Below are positions 43,513 through 51,865 of a DNA stretch of 51,921 bases, piece after piece. Source of the DNA: Oscillatoriaceae cyanobacterium Prado104 (lineage in GTDB: Bacteria; Cyanobacteriota; Cyanobacteriia; Cyanobacteriales; Microcoleaceae); the NCBI GenBank assembly GCA_025454405.1, contig JALOON010000033.1:1-51921 (forward strand), read 5' to 3'. How positions within the stretch are numbered: the stretch's first letter is position 1; each line of letters begins with the position of its first letter. The translations under genes and the position numbers were made by a program. The notes under the pieces were generated by a model that worked only from the letters and a program-made list of their open reading frames with translations, had not been told where the DNA came from and searched no databases.

Positions 43513-44067
43513 TTACAACCGCTTTGCCATAAAAATATCGGGCTTGCCAATTCCGTTTGCGTCAGGCATTACTCCTACGATCGCAAAACCCATTTTTTGA
43601 TAAAATTCGTAGGGATGACCTCGCAAATTTTTAATGTTACTGATGTGTTCCCAAACATTGGGAAACAGATCGATTCCTGAAAGTGTTGTTTGATTGTCTT
43701 CGTCATCTGTACCCACCCACAGCACGATCCCTCCCCGGTTTTTGGCTTCTGCTGCTAAATCGCCGACGAGTTGGCGGCCGATTCCTTGCCCGCGAAATTC
43801 TGTTTTTACTACCAGCGGGTGCAGTTCCCAAACGTTACCGCTGTATTGTTTAATCCCGCCAATCCATCCCAATACTTGACCGCTTTCGCTGATAGCAATG
43901 CGGCTGATTCTATCGACTCCCAAAGATTCTTGTACTTCTTGCAAAGCAGCATCGATATCGGGCCAAGCATCCGACCAATGTTCTTGAAATCCTTCAACTA
44001 TCAATTTGGCTACCTGTTGAATTTTTGGTGCGTCGCCCGCCTGTAAATCGGTAATTTGTAAGTTCAT
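43513..44067 (-). CDS. GNAT acetyltransferase resembling AAC(6')-type enzymes
   Basis: A 184-residue GNAT protein. The acetyl-CoA motif RGQGIGRQLVGDLAAEAKNRG is intact. The C-terminal part VLWVGTDDEDNQTTLSGIDLF and GHPYEFYQKMGFAIVGVMPDANG, ending KPDIFMAKRL, closely follows the pattern of chromosomal aminoglycoside 6'-N-acetyltransferases. Whether it acts on aminoglycosides or on a cell metabolite cannot be told from sequence. Confidence 0.8.
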   Translation of the reverse strand: MNLQITDLQAGDAPKIQQVAKLIVEGFQEHWSDAWPDIDAALQEVQESLGVDRISRIAISESGQVLGWIGGIKQYSGNVWELHPLVVKTEFRGQGIGRQLVGDLAAEAKNRGGIVLWVGTDDEDNQTTLSGIDLFPNVWEHISNIKNLRGHPYEFYQKMGFAIVGVMPDANGIGKPDIFMAKRL

Positions 44068-44130
44068 TAATTGATACTAAATTATAGTTGGTTTGACTGT
44101 TTTACTGGTTGCTTTACTGGTTCTTTTCGC

Positions 44131-44317
44131 TGTGCCTGAGAACCCATGTCTAGAGGCAGAGCCTCGATCGAACTTGGAGCAGGTATTTCTTTTTGCTATG
44201 CTTGGGAACCTATGTCCAGACATTGGATCTTGCGCCGGATCTCGCGAGGCAGAGCCTCTGGATCTGCGTTACCAGGCTGGAGCCTGGTAACGAGTAAAAC
44301 GAGTAAAAACGAGTAAA
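44131..44317. repeat. Triple-hairpin repeat (AGGCAGAGCCT family), copy 2
   Basis: Compared with 27475-27602 this copy is inverted. It contains TAGAGGCAGAGCCTCG, CTTGGGAACC, CGCGAGGCAGAGCCTCTGG and TTACCAGGCTGGAGCCTGGTAA, then CGAGTAAAACGAGTAAAAA. The last dyad lies just after the stop codon of the REC-kinase gene and could end its transcript. Confidence 0.88.
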
Positions 44318-44322
44318 ATCAG

Positions 44323-45582
44323 TTATTTTGCGTCTAGGGGAATGGCGATCGCAAATTCCGTTCCTTCGCCCACAACTGACTGGCAATCCAGAGTACCGCC
44401 GTGGCTTTCTACTATAATTTGACGGCTGATAGACAAACCCAAACCCGTACCTTTTCCTACTGGTTTTGTAGTAAATAATTGGTCAAAAATTAGGGCTTTT
44501 ATCTCCTCGGGCATCCCGCTAGCATTATCTTTAATTTTAATCTCAAAAATTCCTGCCTCTTCTCTGGGACGAGCGGTAATTGCGATCGTATTTGGACGGT
44601 CTTTCATTTCCGCATAACTGCGTTCTTGACTGGCTTCATCCAAAGCATCGATCGCGTTGCTGAGAATGTTCATAAATACTTGATTTAATTGCCCCATATA
44701 ACACTTTACTGGCACGGTTTCTCCGTATTCTTTAATGACTTGAATCGCCGGACGTTTGTTATTTGCTTTCAAGCGGTGTTGCAAAATCATTAAGGTGCTG
44801 TCGATGCCCTCATAAATGTTAGCCAATACTTTATTAGCGGTATCGCTGCGGGAGAAAGCGCGCAGGGAATGGCTGATGTTGATAATTCGCTCTGCTCCCC
44901 CGTGCATTTCCGCCAGCATTTTCGGTAAGTCTTCCATCAGATATTCTACATCGATCCGATCGGCATCTTTTTCTATATCATCTCCGGGTTCGGGGTATTT
45001 TTCTCGATACAAGCGCAAGTGTTCGATTACATCTTTCACCGAGTTTTTTGCCATGTCAATATTGCCGGAAATAAACCCGATCGGATTGTTAATTTCGTGG
45101 GCGACACCGGCTACTAACTGGCCGAGAGTTGCCATTTTTTCATTTTGGATTAATTGTAGTTGAGCTTCTTGCAATCGGTGGAGATTTTCTTTAAATTGTT
45201 TTGCTGATTCTAGAGTTCTGTTGATGGTGATTGTTAAATCTTCAAAGTCGATCGGCTTGGTGAGGAAATCAAAGGCTCCCGAGTGCATTGCCGATCGGAT
45301 ATTTTGCATGTCGCCGTAAGCTGATACGACTACTGCTTTGATATGCCGGTCGCTTTTGAACAGTTCTTCTAGCAGCGTCAAACCGTCCATTTCCGGCATA
45401 TTAATATCTGTCAGCACGACTTCTATCTCGGGATATTTTTCCAATTTCTCTAAAGCATCTTTGCCGTTTTGAGAGAAGATCAGTTCGATTTCTTTCGCTC
45501 GAATTTTTTTTCTCAGTCGCTGTTTGAGCAGGCGTTCTAATTCGATTTCATCGTCTACAATTAATATTTTTGCTGGTGTCAT
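44323..45582 (-). CDS. Receiver-histidine kinase hybrid (REC + HisKA + HATPase)
   Basis: A 419-residue cytoplasmic protein. An N-terminal receiver domain has D59 (VVLTDINMPEMDG), and T/S and Lys are in VVSAYGD and LTKPIDF. A coiled linker follows, then H163 in [15 protein letters not shown]. The ATPase boxes NAIDAL, DNASGMP and GKGTGLGL are intact. It is closely related in its catalytic half to the kinases at 6964 and 9260. An upstream kinase must phosphorylate the receiver; none is adjacent. Confidence 0.92.
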   Translation of the reverse strand: MTPAKILIVDDEIELERLLKQRLRKKIRAKEIELIFSQNGKDALEKLEKYPEIEVVLTDINMPEMDGLTLLEELFKSDRHIKAVVVSAYGDMQNIRSAMHSGAFDFLTKPIDFEDLTITINRTLESAKQFKENLHRLQEAQLQLIQNEKMATLGQLVAGVAHEINNPIGFISGNIDMAKNSVKDVIEHLRLYREKYPEPGDDIEKDADRIDVEYLMEDLPKMLAEMHGGAERIINISHSLRAFSRSDTANKVLANIYEGIDSTLMILQHRLKANNKRPAIQVIKEYGETVPVKCYMGQLNQVFMNILSNAIDALDEASQERSYAEMKDRPNTIAITARPREEAGIFEIKIKDNASGMPEEIKALIFDQLFTTKPVGKGTGLGLSISRQIIVESHGGTLDCQSVVGEGTEFAIAIPLDAK

Positions 45583-46108
45583 ATTGAAGGGGTTTTTTAT
45601 ATACCTAGGTACTTAAATACATTTTTGACGGGCGATCGAGCGGCGCGATGGCTAAACTGACGGCTTGATGTTTATCTTTAGGATTTACACAGAAATGATG
45701 AAGAACAGACACCCCGATGGCAACCGCTACCTGCACTCCTGACGGAAATACGTTGTTTGCGCGTAAGGTTTGCGCGTAAGGTTTGCTCGTAACTCTCGAT
45801 CGTACAAACCTTCCCATAGGGTAACGAATTAATACTGACAGTGCAAGCTCCACCCGATTGCATTTAGTATACCCAGAACTTGCGCACAAACCCGGTTTTT
45901 TTACGAAAATATCGGAATCTTCGCCTTTAGTATCGGTAAAAAACCCGGTTTCTTTGGTATTGATGCGTAACTCGCGATACCTGACTCGCGATACCTGAAG
46001 TCTAGCGCGCATTTTTGTTAGCAGGTAGCGAAGTCTTTACCTCCGATCCTTATAGCGGAGGGTTGAGAAAGGGGTAAAATATTTAATTATGTTTTAATTA
46101 ATTGGATT
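45583..46108. other. Spacer with dyads, no gene
   Basis: AAACCCGGTTTTTTTACGAA (about 45890) and AAACCCGGTTTCTTTGG (about 45942) are two arms of the dispersed AAACCC family. GCGTAAGGTTT is repeated twice at 45761-45783. Reading frames on the minus strand here are not protein-like. AACTCGCGATACCTGACTCG repeats lie near 45968-45990. Confidence 0.5.
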
Positions 46109-47110
46109 TTACTGAGGAATTATTATCGATCGCAAAAACTCGGCACTTTCCTCCGGCAAAGCAGTATTGATAAACATCCCGCTGCCCAACTCAAATCCGG
46201 CTTGCTTTGATACTCTGGGAATAATTGCGATATACCAGTGAAAGTATTTTGTTGCCTGTTCTGCAGTAGGCACCGATCGGATAGTATAGTTGTAATCGGG
46301 ATTGTTCAAGCCGAAATAAAGCTTGGCAAGAACTGTTTTCAAAGCATAGGCGAGGTCGAAAATTTCCGCATCGGTAATATCGTCAAAGGAAGATGAATGG
46401 CGGCGGGGAAAAATCCAAGTGTGGAAGGGCGACAGTGCAGCGTAAGGGATAAAAGCGACGAAATACTCGCTTTCAAAAATCACTCTTTCTCGTGCTGCTA
46501 ATTCATCTTCTAAAGTGCGGCAAAACAGGCATTCTCCTGTATCGTCAAAATAGCGAACAGCTTCATCTAAGCGGCTGCGAAATTGACTCGGGACAACGGG
46601 CGTTGCTGCGATTTGCGAGTGGGGATGTTCGAGGGAAGTTCCCGCACTTTCACCGTGATTTTTGAAGATAATAATTGTTTCAATGTGGGGAGATTTTCTG
46701 ATATCTAAATAGCGTTGGCGGTATACTAAAAGGATGTTAGCAACTTCTTCGACGCTCAACAAAGCGGTAGTCAAATCATGTCGCGGGTGTTCGACAATTA
46801 CTTCGTGAACGCCGACTCCCGAAATCGTGCGGTGAATTCCCGATGATATTCTGATTCTTTCTGCTGTCGGTGAAAGGGCGGGATATTTGTTGCCAATTGC
46901 CCTGACTTTCCAACTGGTTCGATCGCCCAAACGGAAGGTTTCTACCGTGCCATCTTCTTCGTTTCCCACACAAAACGGACAATCGAGGCGGTGCTGTGGC
47001 AATAGTACGATCGACTTTTTGGGGTTGGCAAATTGATCGGGTCTTTTTGCCCGTTCTGTGGCTACGATCACCCAATCTCTGGTAATTAGATTTTGTCTCA
47101 GTTCAGACAT
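46109..47110 (-). CDS. galT: Galactose-1-phosphate uridylyltransferase
   Basis: A 333-residue enzyme of the Leloir pathway that exchanges UMP between UDP-glucose and galactose-1-phosphate. The active-site motif is H162-P-H164-S-Q166 (SLEHPHSQIAATP), with H164 as nucleophile. The zinc ligands C44 and C47 (CPFC) are present, as is NKYPALSP. The second half ends in the typical FHWYIAIIPRV block. The start at 47110 is preferred over an ATG at 47164 because AAGG stands before it. No other gal gene is near, and a role in nucleotide-sugar metabolism for polysaccharide is possible. Confidence 0.92.
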   Translation of the reverse strand: MSELRQNLITRDWVIVATERAKRPDQFANPKKSIVLLPQHRLDCPFCVGNEEDGTVETFRLGDRTSWKVRAIGNKYPALSPTAERIRISSGIHRTISGVGVHEVIVEHPRHDLTTALLSVEEVANILLVYRQRYLDIRKSPHIETIIIFKNHGESAGTSLEHPHSQIAATPVVPSQFRSRLDEAVRYFDDTGECLFCRTLEDELAARERVIFESEYFVAFIPYAALSPFHTWIFPRRHSSSFDDITDAEIFDLAYALKTVLAKLYFGLNNPDYNYTIRSVPTAEQATKYFHWYIAIIPRVSKQAGFELGSGMFINTALPEESAEFLRSIIIPQ

Positions 47111-47264
47111 TTTCTTACCTTCTATTTCAGGGTTTGGTTTCGATTTTAGATAAGTGTTTGCCATTTGTCAGTAACGGATGGCATTTTTTAACAAATCTTG
47201 ATATCTAATATCCATCGCGGACAATAGTGTTTTAACCAAGAACAGCAAAGGTGCGTCGCCGAAA

Positions 47265-47364
47265 TTACAGCAGATTGCAAGTTTATGAAGTACACACCTC
47301 CAAACCCGGTAACTTTGGCGAAACCGGGTTTCTTTGTACCTCACATACCTGAAAACTGCTGTAA
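47265..47364. mobile_element. MITE-like element, copy 2
   Basis: A 100-bp element with 9-bp ends TTACAGCAG/CTGCTGTAA, the inner pair TTTATGAAGTACA and TGTACCTCACATA, and a central AAACCCGG..CCGGGTTT dyad. It agrees with the copy at 22819-22920 over long blocks but has different outermost bases, as if the outer bases came from the target. Confidence 0.75.
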
Positions 47365-47559
47365 GTAGAAGGAAGAGTTGATAGTCGAGCGTTGATAGTT
47401 ATTAATAATGCGATCGTCCCCGCTCGCGAATCTCATCAGTTGAGCGTTATAATATTAATCAATAAAATACTGAGTTGTTGAGTCGATAATTTTTCACTCT
47501 TTTCCGAGAACTCCACTTTTTTGCCTGCATTTTATTAAAAACAAGACTTACGTATGGGG

Positions 47560-47640
47560 TGCAGAAACCGGGCTTTTTACAACAATACTGTGTTGTCATA
47601 CCCAGATTCGGGGAAAACCCGGTTTCTTTGGTCTGAGTGA
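47560..47640. repeat. AAACCCGGTTTCTTTGG dyad
   Basis: GCAGAAACCGGGCTTTTTAC and, about 45 bp later, AAAACCCGGTTTCTTTGG form the arms, with TACTGTGTTGTCATACCCAG between them. The rest of the 47111-47753 spacer holds the MITE-like copy 2 and AT-rich sequence, without a gene. Confidence 0.75.
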
Positions 47641-47753
47641 CGCAGGAATGAAATGTCTAAATCCCGTAAAATTACTGAAGTCGATCGGTACAATAAATGT
47701 TAAATTCGGTTTGATTAACTATCGATCGTACCTGCAGTCGGTAATGAGTTGTT

Positions 47754-48113
47754 TTAATTAAAATTGAGAGCAGGTGTTTGGCAGAGATTTACTGCGTACA
47801 ATCGCGCAGACTTCCCGTCTGCATATTCGGCACTGACATCAAAAATGCAATTATATTCAGAACCTTCGCGGTCTCGCAAGTCCGGAGAGAAATTCACCGA
47901 AGCGCGATTGCCAATGGCGGGTACTTTCAGCTTATTTTGCCCCCAACTTTGTTGCTCGGGAGAAGATAAATAAATTGCCGTCATGGGCTTGCCGCTGTTA
48001 TTCACCGCAGTAACTGTTATTACTTTCGGTTGGGTGTTTTGCACGGTTAGCGAAGTGGCTGGGAGTGCCAAGCTTGCTAAAATCATAAACGTATGGAATA
48101 ACTTATTCAGCAT
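47754..48113 (-). CDS. Small secreted hypothetical protein
   Basis: A 119-residue protein with a signal peptide (MLNKLFHTFMILASLALPATSL). The mature part is strand-rich (VITVTAVNNSGKPMTAIYLSSPEQQSWG) and contains two Cys (EYNCIFD, VNLCQTP) that may pair. It resembles small periplasmic proteins with an N-terminal VxxxNNTGxxMTAIYLSP-type segment in cyanobacteria. Function unknown. Confidence 0.75.
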   Translation of the reverse strand: MLNKLFHTFMILASLALPATSLTVQNTQPKVITVTAVNNSGKPMTAIYLSSPEQQSWGQNKLKVPAIGNRASVNFSPDLRDREGSEYNCIFDVSAEYADGKSARLYAVNLCQTPALNFN

Positions 48114-48647
48114 CGAATCATCTATCTCAAGTCGTAACTTTACTCAGCATAACTGTGTATTTTACAACAGTAAATACCAAGATAAATATTTCTCATAAAC
48201 TTTATAAGTAGTCCCAAAATTGGGCGCGCGATCGAACTCACAACCCAAAAACAAATCCAAGGGAGCGATCGAGTTTCCCCTTTCTGGTTCATCCGCAATC
48301 TTACGGATTTCTCTGGAGATTATTTAAAGATTTGCGGGATACAGCAGCGCTCTAGAATGTAGTTGATGAGCGTGCTATTTTTTTCGTTTTTCCAGAAGGT
48401 TAGATCGAGCATGAATTAAAAGTCTGCGGAAACTCAGACAGGACTTACCTGCAGGCTCTATATGTTAGAGATTGATATGTTGTAGGGTGCGCATTGCGCA
48501 CCTTACCGCTATGCGAGTGCGAGCGTCGGGATCTCGCGATCCAAAGCATCCGATTTCGCGAACCAATCTACTTGTTGCGTAAGTTCACTTAGATATCTTG
48601 CAGATATTTATGATATTTTTAAACAGTGAGATTGTTGGTACGTAACT
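48114..48647. other. Divergent spacer before ychF
   Basis: It holds the GGTGCGCATTGCGCACC dyad at 48481-48506 (TAGGGTGCGC/GCGCACCTTA). The rest is AT-rich with scattered CGATCG. It should contain the promoters of both flanking genes, but I could not assign hexamers. Confidence 0.5.
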
Positions 48648-49739
48648 ATGCTGAGAGCCGGAATTGTCGGACTGCCCAATGTGGGCAAATCTACTTTATT
48701 TAATGCTTTGGTTGCTAATGCCAAGGCAACTGCTGCTAATTTTCCTTTTTGCACGATCGAACCGAATGTGGGTGTTGTAGCAGTACCCGACGAAAGGTTG
48801 CAGGTGTTGAGCAATATTTCTGATTCCGTCCAAATCATACCCGCGCGGATTGAGTTTGTGGATATTGCCGGTTTGGTAAAGGGTGCGAGTCAGGGAGAAG
48901 GCTTGGGAAATCAATTTTTATCTCACATCCGTCAAGTCGATGCGATCGTCCATGTCGTCCGCTGTTTTGAAAATGATGATATCATTCACGTAGCGGGTTC
49001 TGTCGATCCGTTGAGAGATATTGACATCATCAATCTCGAACTAATTTTAGCAGATTTAGCTCAAATCGAACGCAGGCTCGATCGAACTCGCAAGCAAGCC
49101 CGCAACAACAAAGAAGCCCAAATCGAAGTCGGCGCTCTTGAAAAATTAGTTGAGGTTTTAAATGCCGGAAAACCGGCGCGTCAGTGCAGTTTGAGTGACG
49201 AAGAAGCTGAGTTAGTTAAAGGCTTGGAATTGCTGACGAACAAGCCGATTATCTATGGGGCAAACGTATCCGAGGACGATTTAGCCGAGGGCAACAGCTA
49301 TGTAGAACAAGTGCGGGAAGTAGCAGCTAAAGAAAATGCTAAGGTTGTAGTAGTTTCGGCGCAAGTTGAGTCAGAATTGGTGGAGTTGCCAGAGGAGGAA
49401 AGAGCAGATTTCCTCGAATCTCTGGGGGTGAAAGAAGGTGGCTTAAAATCTCTGATTCGCGCCACTTACGAGTTATTGGGTTTGCGGACTTATTTTACCA
49501 GCGGGCCGAAGGAAACTCGCGCTTGGACGATTAATGCGGGGATGTTAGCCCCCCAAGCAGCGGGAGTAATTCACTCAGATTTTGAACGCGGTTTCATCCG
49601 GGCCGAAACAGTGGCTTATGAAGATTTGGTTGCTGCTGGGGGGATGAACACTGCTAAGGAAAAAGGCTTGGTTCGCAGTGAAGGTAAAGAGTATGTTGTC
49701 AAAGAGGGGGATGTGCTGTTGTTCCGATTTAATGTTTAG
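48648..49739 (+). CDS. ychF: Redox-regulated ATPase/translation-associated protein YchF
   Basis: A 363-residue Obg-related P-loop protein. G1 GLPNVGKST lies at 8-16, G3 in DIAGLVKGASQGEGLGNQFL, a coiled-coil domain at about 125-185, and the C-terminal TGS-like domain ends FERGFIRAETVAYEDLVAAGG. The family prefers ATP over GTP because of an altered G4 (TNKPIIYGANVSE). It is universal and binds ribosomes. A holin-like gene follows after 20 bp. Confidence 0.95.
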   Translation: MLRAGIVGLPNVGKSTLFNALVANAKATAANFPFCTIEPNVGVVAVPDERLQVLSNISDSVQIIPARIEFVDIAGLVKGASQGEGLGNQFLSHIRQVDAIVHVVRCFENDDIIHVAGSVDPLRDIDIINLELILADLAQIERRLDRTRKQARNNKEAQIEVGALEKLVEVLNAGKPARQCSLSDEEAELVKGLELLTNKPIIYGANVSEDDLAEGNSYVEQVREVAAKENAKVVVVSAQVESELVELPEEERADFLESLGVKEGGLKSLIRATYELLGLRTYFTSGPKETRAWTINAGMLAPQAAGVIHSDFERGFIRAETVAYEDLVAAGGMNTAKEKGLVRSEGKEYVVKEGDVLLFRFNV

Positions 49740-49759
49740 ATTTTTCAGGAGATAAGCAC

Positions 49760-50128
49760 GTGGATATCATTTCGCTGGTAGTAGCTTGGTTAGTAACTTC
49801 TGTGAGCTTTTTTATTATTTCCAAATTGCCGCTTGGCGTGGAAATTGACAGTTTTAAAAAGGCGATGATTTCGGCAGCAGTTTTTGGCTTGTTGAATGCT
49901 TTGGTGCGGCCGCTGTTTGTAATTTTGGGCTTTCCCTTAGTATTGGTAACTTTTGGTTTGTTTATGGTTGTTATCAATGCGGCTATCTTTGGATTGGCTG
50001 CTTGGCTAGTCGAAGGATTTTGGTTGCGGTGGGGATTTTGGAGTGCTTTATTGGGGGCGATCGTCCTCGGTTTTATCAACTCTTTGCTCTACGATATTTT
50101 GGCCCGCGTTGCGCCCAATATTCGTTAG
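49760..50128 (+). CDS. Phage holin family (YvlD-like) membrane protein
   Basis: A 122-residue protein with four membrane helices (MDIISLVVAWLVTSVSFFII, SAAVFGLLNALVRPLFVILG, LVTFGLFMVVINAAIFGLAAWLVEGF, GFWSALLGAIVLGFINSLLYDIL). The ALVRPLFVILGFPL block is the PF04020 signature. The start is a GTG at 49760 with an excellent AGGAGAT at 49747. It probably shares a transcript with ychF. Despite the name no lytic role is implied. Confidence 0.88.
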   Translation: MDIISLVVAWLVTSVSFFIISKLPLGVEIDSFKKAMISAAVFGLLNALVRPLFVILGFPLVLVTFGLFMVVINAAIFGLAAWLVEGFWLRWGFWSALLGAIVLGFINSLLYDILARVAPNIR

Positions 50129-50178
50129 TTAGCAGTCATCAATCATCAATCATTAGTCATTAGTTTGGGAATTAGTTT

Positions 50179-50203
50179 GTAGGGTGCGCACGGCGCACCT
50201 TAC
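50179..50203. repeat. GGTGCGC..GCGCACC dyad
   Basis: GTAGGGTGCGCACGGCGCACC followed by TTAC matches the dyads at 48481 and, in its core, the palindrome at 8719. ATCAATCATCAATCATTAGT repeats precede it. Confidence 0.8.
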
Positions 50204-50254
50204 TGCTTTTTTAGCAGAATTAAAACAGGTTTTTAGGTCATTTACCGCAAGTTT

Positions 50255-50614
50255 ATGTCAGAACAAGAATTAGGGCGATCGAGAAAATTCTACAGTTTTG
50301 CCGATTGGTGCAAGCACAAAGATAGCATTTCGGAAGCAGCAAAACGTACTGTTGAGTTGCTGTTAAATTGGACTAGCACTTCCGATCTTGATGAAGTGAA
50401 TCGGATACTGTCAAGTAGGGAACGACTATCGCTAGAAGAGTATCAAATATCCGACATCACGCCCCTGCAATCTCTGATTAATTTGAAATATCTGGACTTG
50501 CACAAAAATAGAATATCAGACATCACGCCCTTGAAATCTCTGATTAATACGCTCATCGATAGCAAGTCAAATCTCGATCGAAAGCTTGACTATTTTATCG
50601 GGTTTTGGCGATAA
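50255..50614 (+). CDS. Short leucine-rich-repeat protein
   Basis: A 119-residue protein. The N-terminal half (FADWCKHKDSISEAAKRTVELLLNWTSTSDLDEVNRIL) is the helical cap seen before internalin-like LRRs in cyanobacteria. Only two repeats follow (ISDITPLQSLINLKYLDLHKN, RISDITPLKSLINTLIDSKSN), and the frame then runs into non-repeat sequence. Full relatives have many repeats, so this one is probably truncated by loss of repeats. Confidence 0.65.
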   Translation: MSEQELGRSRKFYSFADWCKHKDSISEAAKRTVELLLNWTSTSDLDEVNRILSSRERLSLEEYQISDITPLQSLINLKYLDLHKNRISDITPLKSLINTLIDSKSNLDRKLDYFIGFWR

Positions 50615-50676
50615 TTGACGTAGAATAAAATCTGCTGTAAAATAAGATATTATCTAATTTTCACCTTGAAACTTAA

Positions 50677-51003
50677 ATGATTGAATCAACAGAAAAACGC
50701 CAAGTTCGCCGAGGTCGCATTTTTCCCGACCGTCGCAGCACAGCAGAAGAAGTGTCCGATCGAATCGCTCAAAGAACAGAACAACGCAAAAAATGCCGCC
50801 AAATATTCGAGCGCATTTGCCCGCAATTAATGGTGAATCATTATAACTGGTTTATCGCCATTGATTCAGAAACGGGCAACTACTTGCTCGATGCCAAATT
50901 TGAGGGGTTGATGCAACAAGTAAAAATTTATTATCCCAGCAACGGCAAAGTCAGGCTAACAGCTTTTCGCCTGAACGAACAGGGATACTGCGGCTTAATA
51001 TGA
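50677..51003 (+). CDS. Conserved small protein, partner of the protease gene
   Basis: A 108-residue protein, MIESTEKRQVRRGRIFPDRR. The basic N-terminus with a charged helix (RIAQRTEQRKKCRQIFERICPQLM) is followed by a strand-rich part with NWFIAIDSETGNYLLD. Proteins of this kind often precede small retropepsin-like proteins in cyanobacteria. The stop overlaps the next start (ATGA). Role unknown. Confidence 0.75.
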   Translation: MIESTEKRQVRRGRIFPDRRSTAEEVSDRIAQRTEQRKKCRQIFERICPQLMVNHYNWFIAIDSETGNYLLDAKFEGLMQQVKIYYPSNGKVRLTAFRLNEQGYCGLI

Positions 51004-51380
51004 TTTATGGTAGGTTTGGAGAACGGGGAGAACTCATTTTTGAGATTGAATTAGTAGCTGTTAACGGAGAGCAAATTGCTGTTGACGTGCTGCTGGATAC
51101 AGGATTTACTACAGGTTTCTTGGCAATCCATGCCGATGATATTCAAGATTTAGGCTGGTCTATTCTAACCTCTGACGTTGAAATGCAAACAGCAAGAGGA
51201 ACGGAATATTTTGATATTTATGAAGGTCGGGCGATTGTTGACGGCAAAGAGTTTATTATCCCGGTTCATGTAGGTCTGCAACTGCCTGAAATTCTCTTCG
51301 GTCGCCAGTGGCTGAAGCTAATGAAACTGACGATCGATGAAAGAAATGGAATTTTAACCTTAGAATATACGGGAGACTGA
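51000..51380 (+). CDS. Retropepsin-like aspartyl protease, clan AA
   Basis: A 126-residue single-domain protein. VDVLLDTGFTTGFLAI contains the catalytic D33-T34-G35. PEILFGRQWLKLMKLTID is the second conserved hydrophobic-Gly block. The short length means it must act as a dimer. It is translationally coupled to the gene before it. Confidence 0.82.
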   Translation: MIYGRFGERGELIFEIELVAVNGEQIAVDVLLDTGFTTGFLAIHADDIQDLGWSILTSDVEMQTARGTEYFDIYEGRAIVDGKEFIIPVHVGLQLPEILFGRQWLKLMKLTIDERNGILTLEYTGD

Positions 51381-51496
51381 CATTTGCTGGCATTGACGAT
51401 CGGCATAATCGATCGACCCCCGATCGACCTTCCCTCCTGTGCCAGTTAAAATGTTGGAATGCACAAACCCTCGATCGTGCCAAAACAGTCAATAAC

Positions 51497-51721
51497 ATGA
51501 GGAATAAGCCCACCCTCGATCGAAGGTGGACTCAGCTCATGCCAGCTTACCGACAGCTAGGCAATCGGGTCTCTGCGGTGGTAGACGTAAAAGTTGAGAA
51601 AAAGATCCGAATGTCCGGAAAAACTTATTACCCGCAGTTAAACTTCAGCTTACCCAACCACCTCGGGAAAGTTTCGCGACCTGCGAAAGCTCCTGAAAAT
51701 GGGAAAATGCTGGAGTTTTAA
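51497..51721 (+). CDS. Small hypothetical protein
   Basis: A 74-residue basic protein, MRNKPTLDRRWTQLMPAYRQLGNR, continuing VSAVVDVKVEKKIRMSGKTYYPQLNFSLP. No family recognised with certainty. The compact Y/V-rich end suggests one domain. A hairpin overlaps its stop codon. Confidence 0.45.
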   Translation: MRNKPTLDRRWTQLMPAYRQLGNRVSAVVDVKVEKKIRMSGKTYYPQLNFSLPNHLGKVSRPAKAPENGKMLEF

Positions 51722-51733
51722 TTTTCCAGCATT
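51706..51733 (+). terminator. Possible terminator hairpin
   Basis: AATGCTGGA (51706-51714) and TCCAGCATT (51725-51733) pair with a loop of ten bases. The stem includes the end of the 51497 gene. It is followed by CTCTATTTCC, only weakly T-rich. Confidence 0.4.
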
Positions 51734-51762
51734 CTCTATTTCCATTGGAGTGCAGTTGCATC

Positions 51763-51799
51763 GAGAAACCGATTTTTTTTACAAAACCCGTTTCTCGAA
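51763..51799. repeat. Inverted repeat GAGAAACC..GTTTCTCG
   Basis: CGAGAAACCGATTTTTTTT and AAAACCCGTTTCTCG pair around the T-run. It belongs to the AAACCC dyad family. It lies between the two convergent genes at the right edge and could terminate both. Confidence 0.7.
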
Positions 51800-51865
51800 C
51801 TCCAGCGCGCAATTACAAACAGAATTAGGCATCGCGATCGCGAGCAAAGCGCCGGAACCAGAAAT

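Noticed and set aside
45605..46012. 135-codon frame on the minus strand
   Set aside because: It contains the dispersed AAACCC dyads and GCGTAAGGTTT repeats; no protein family features.
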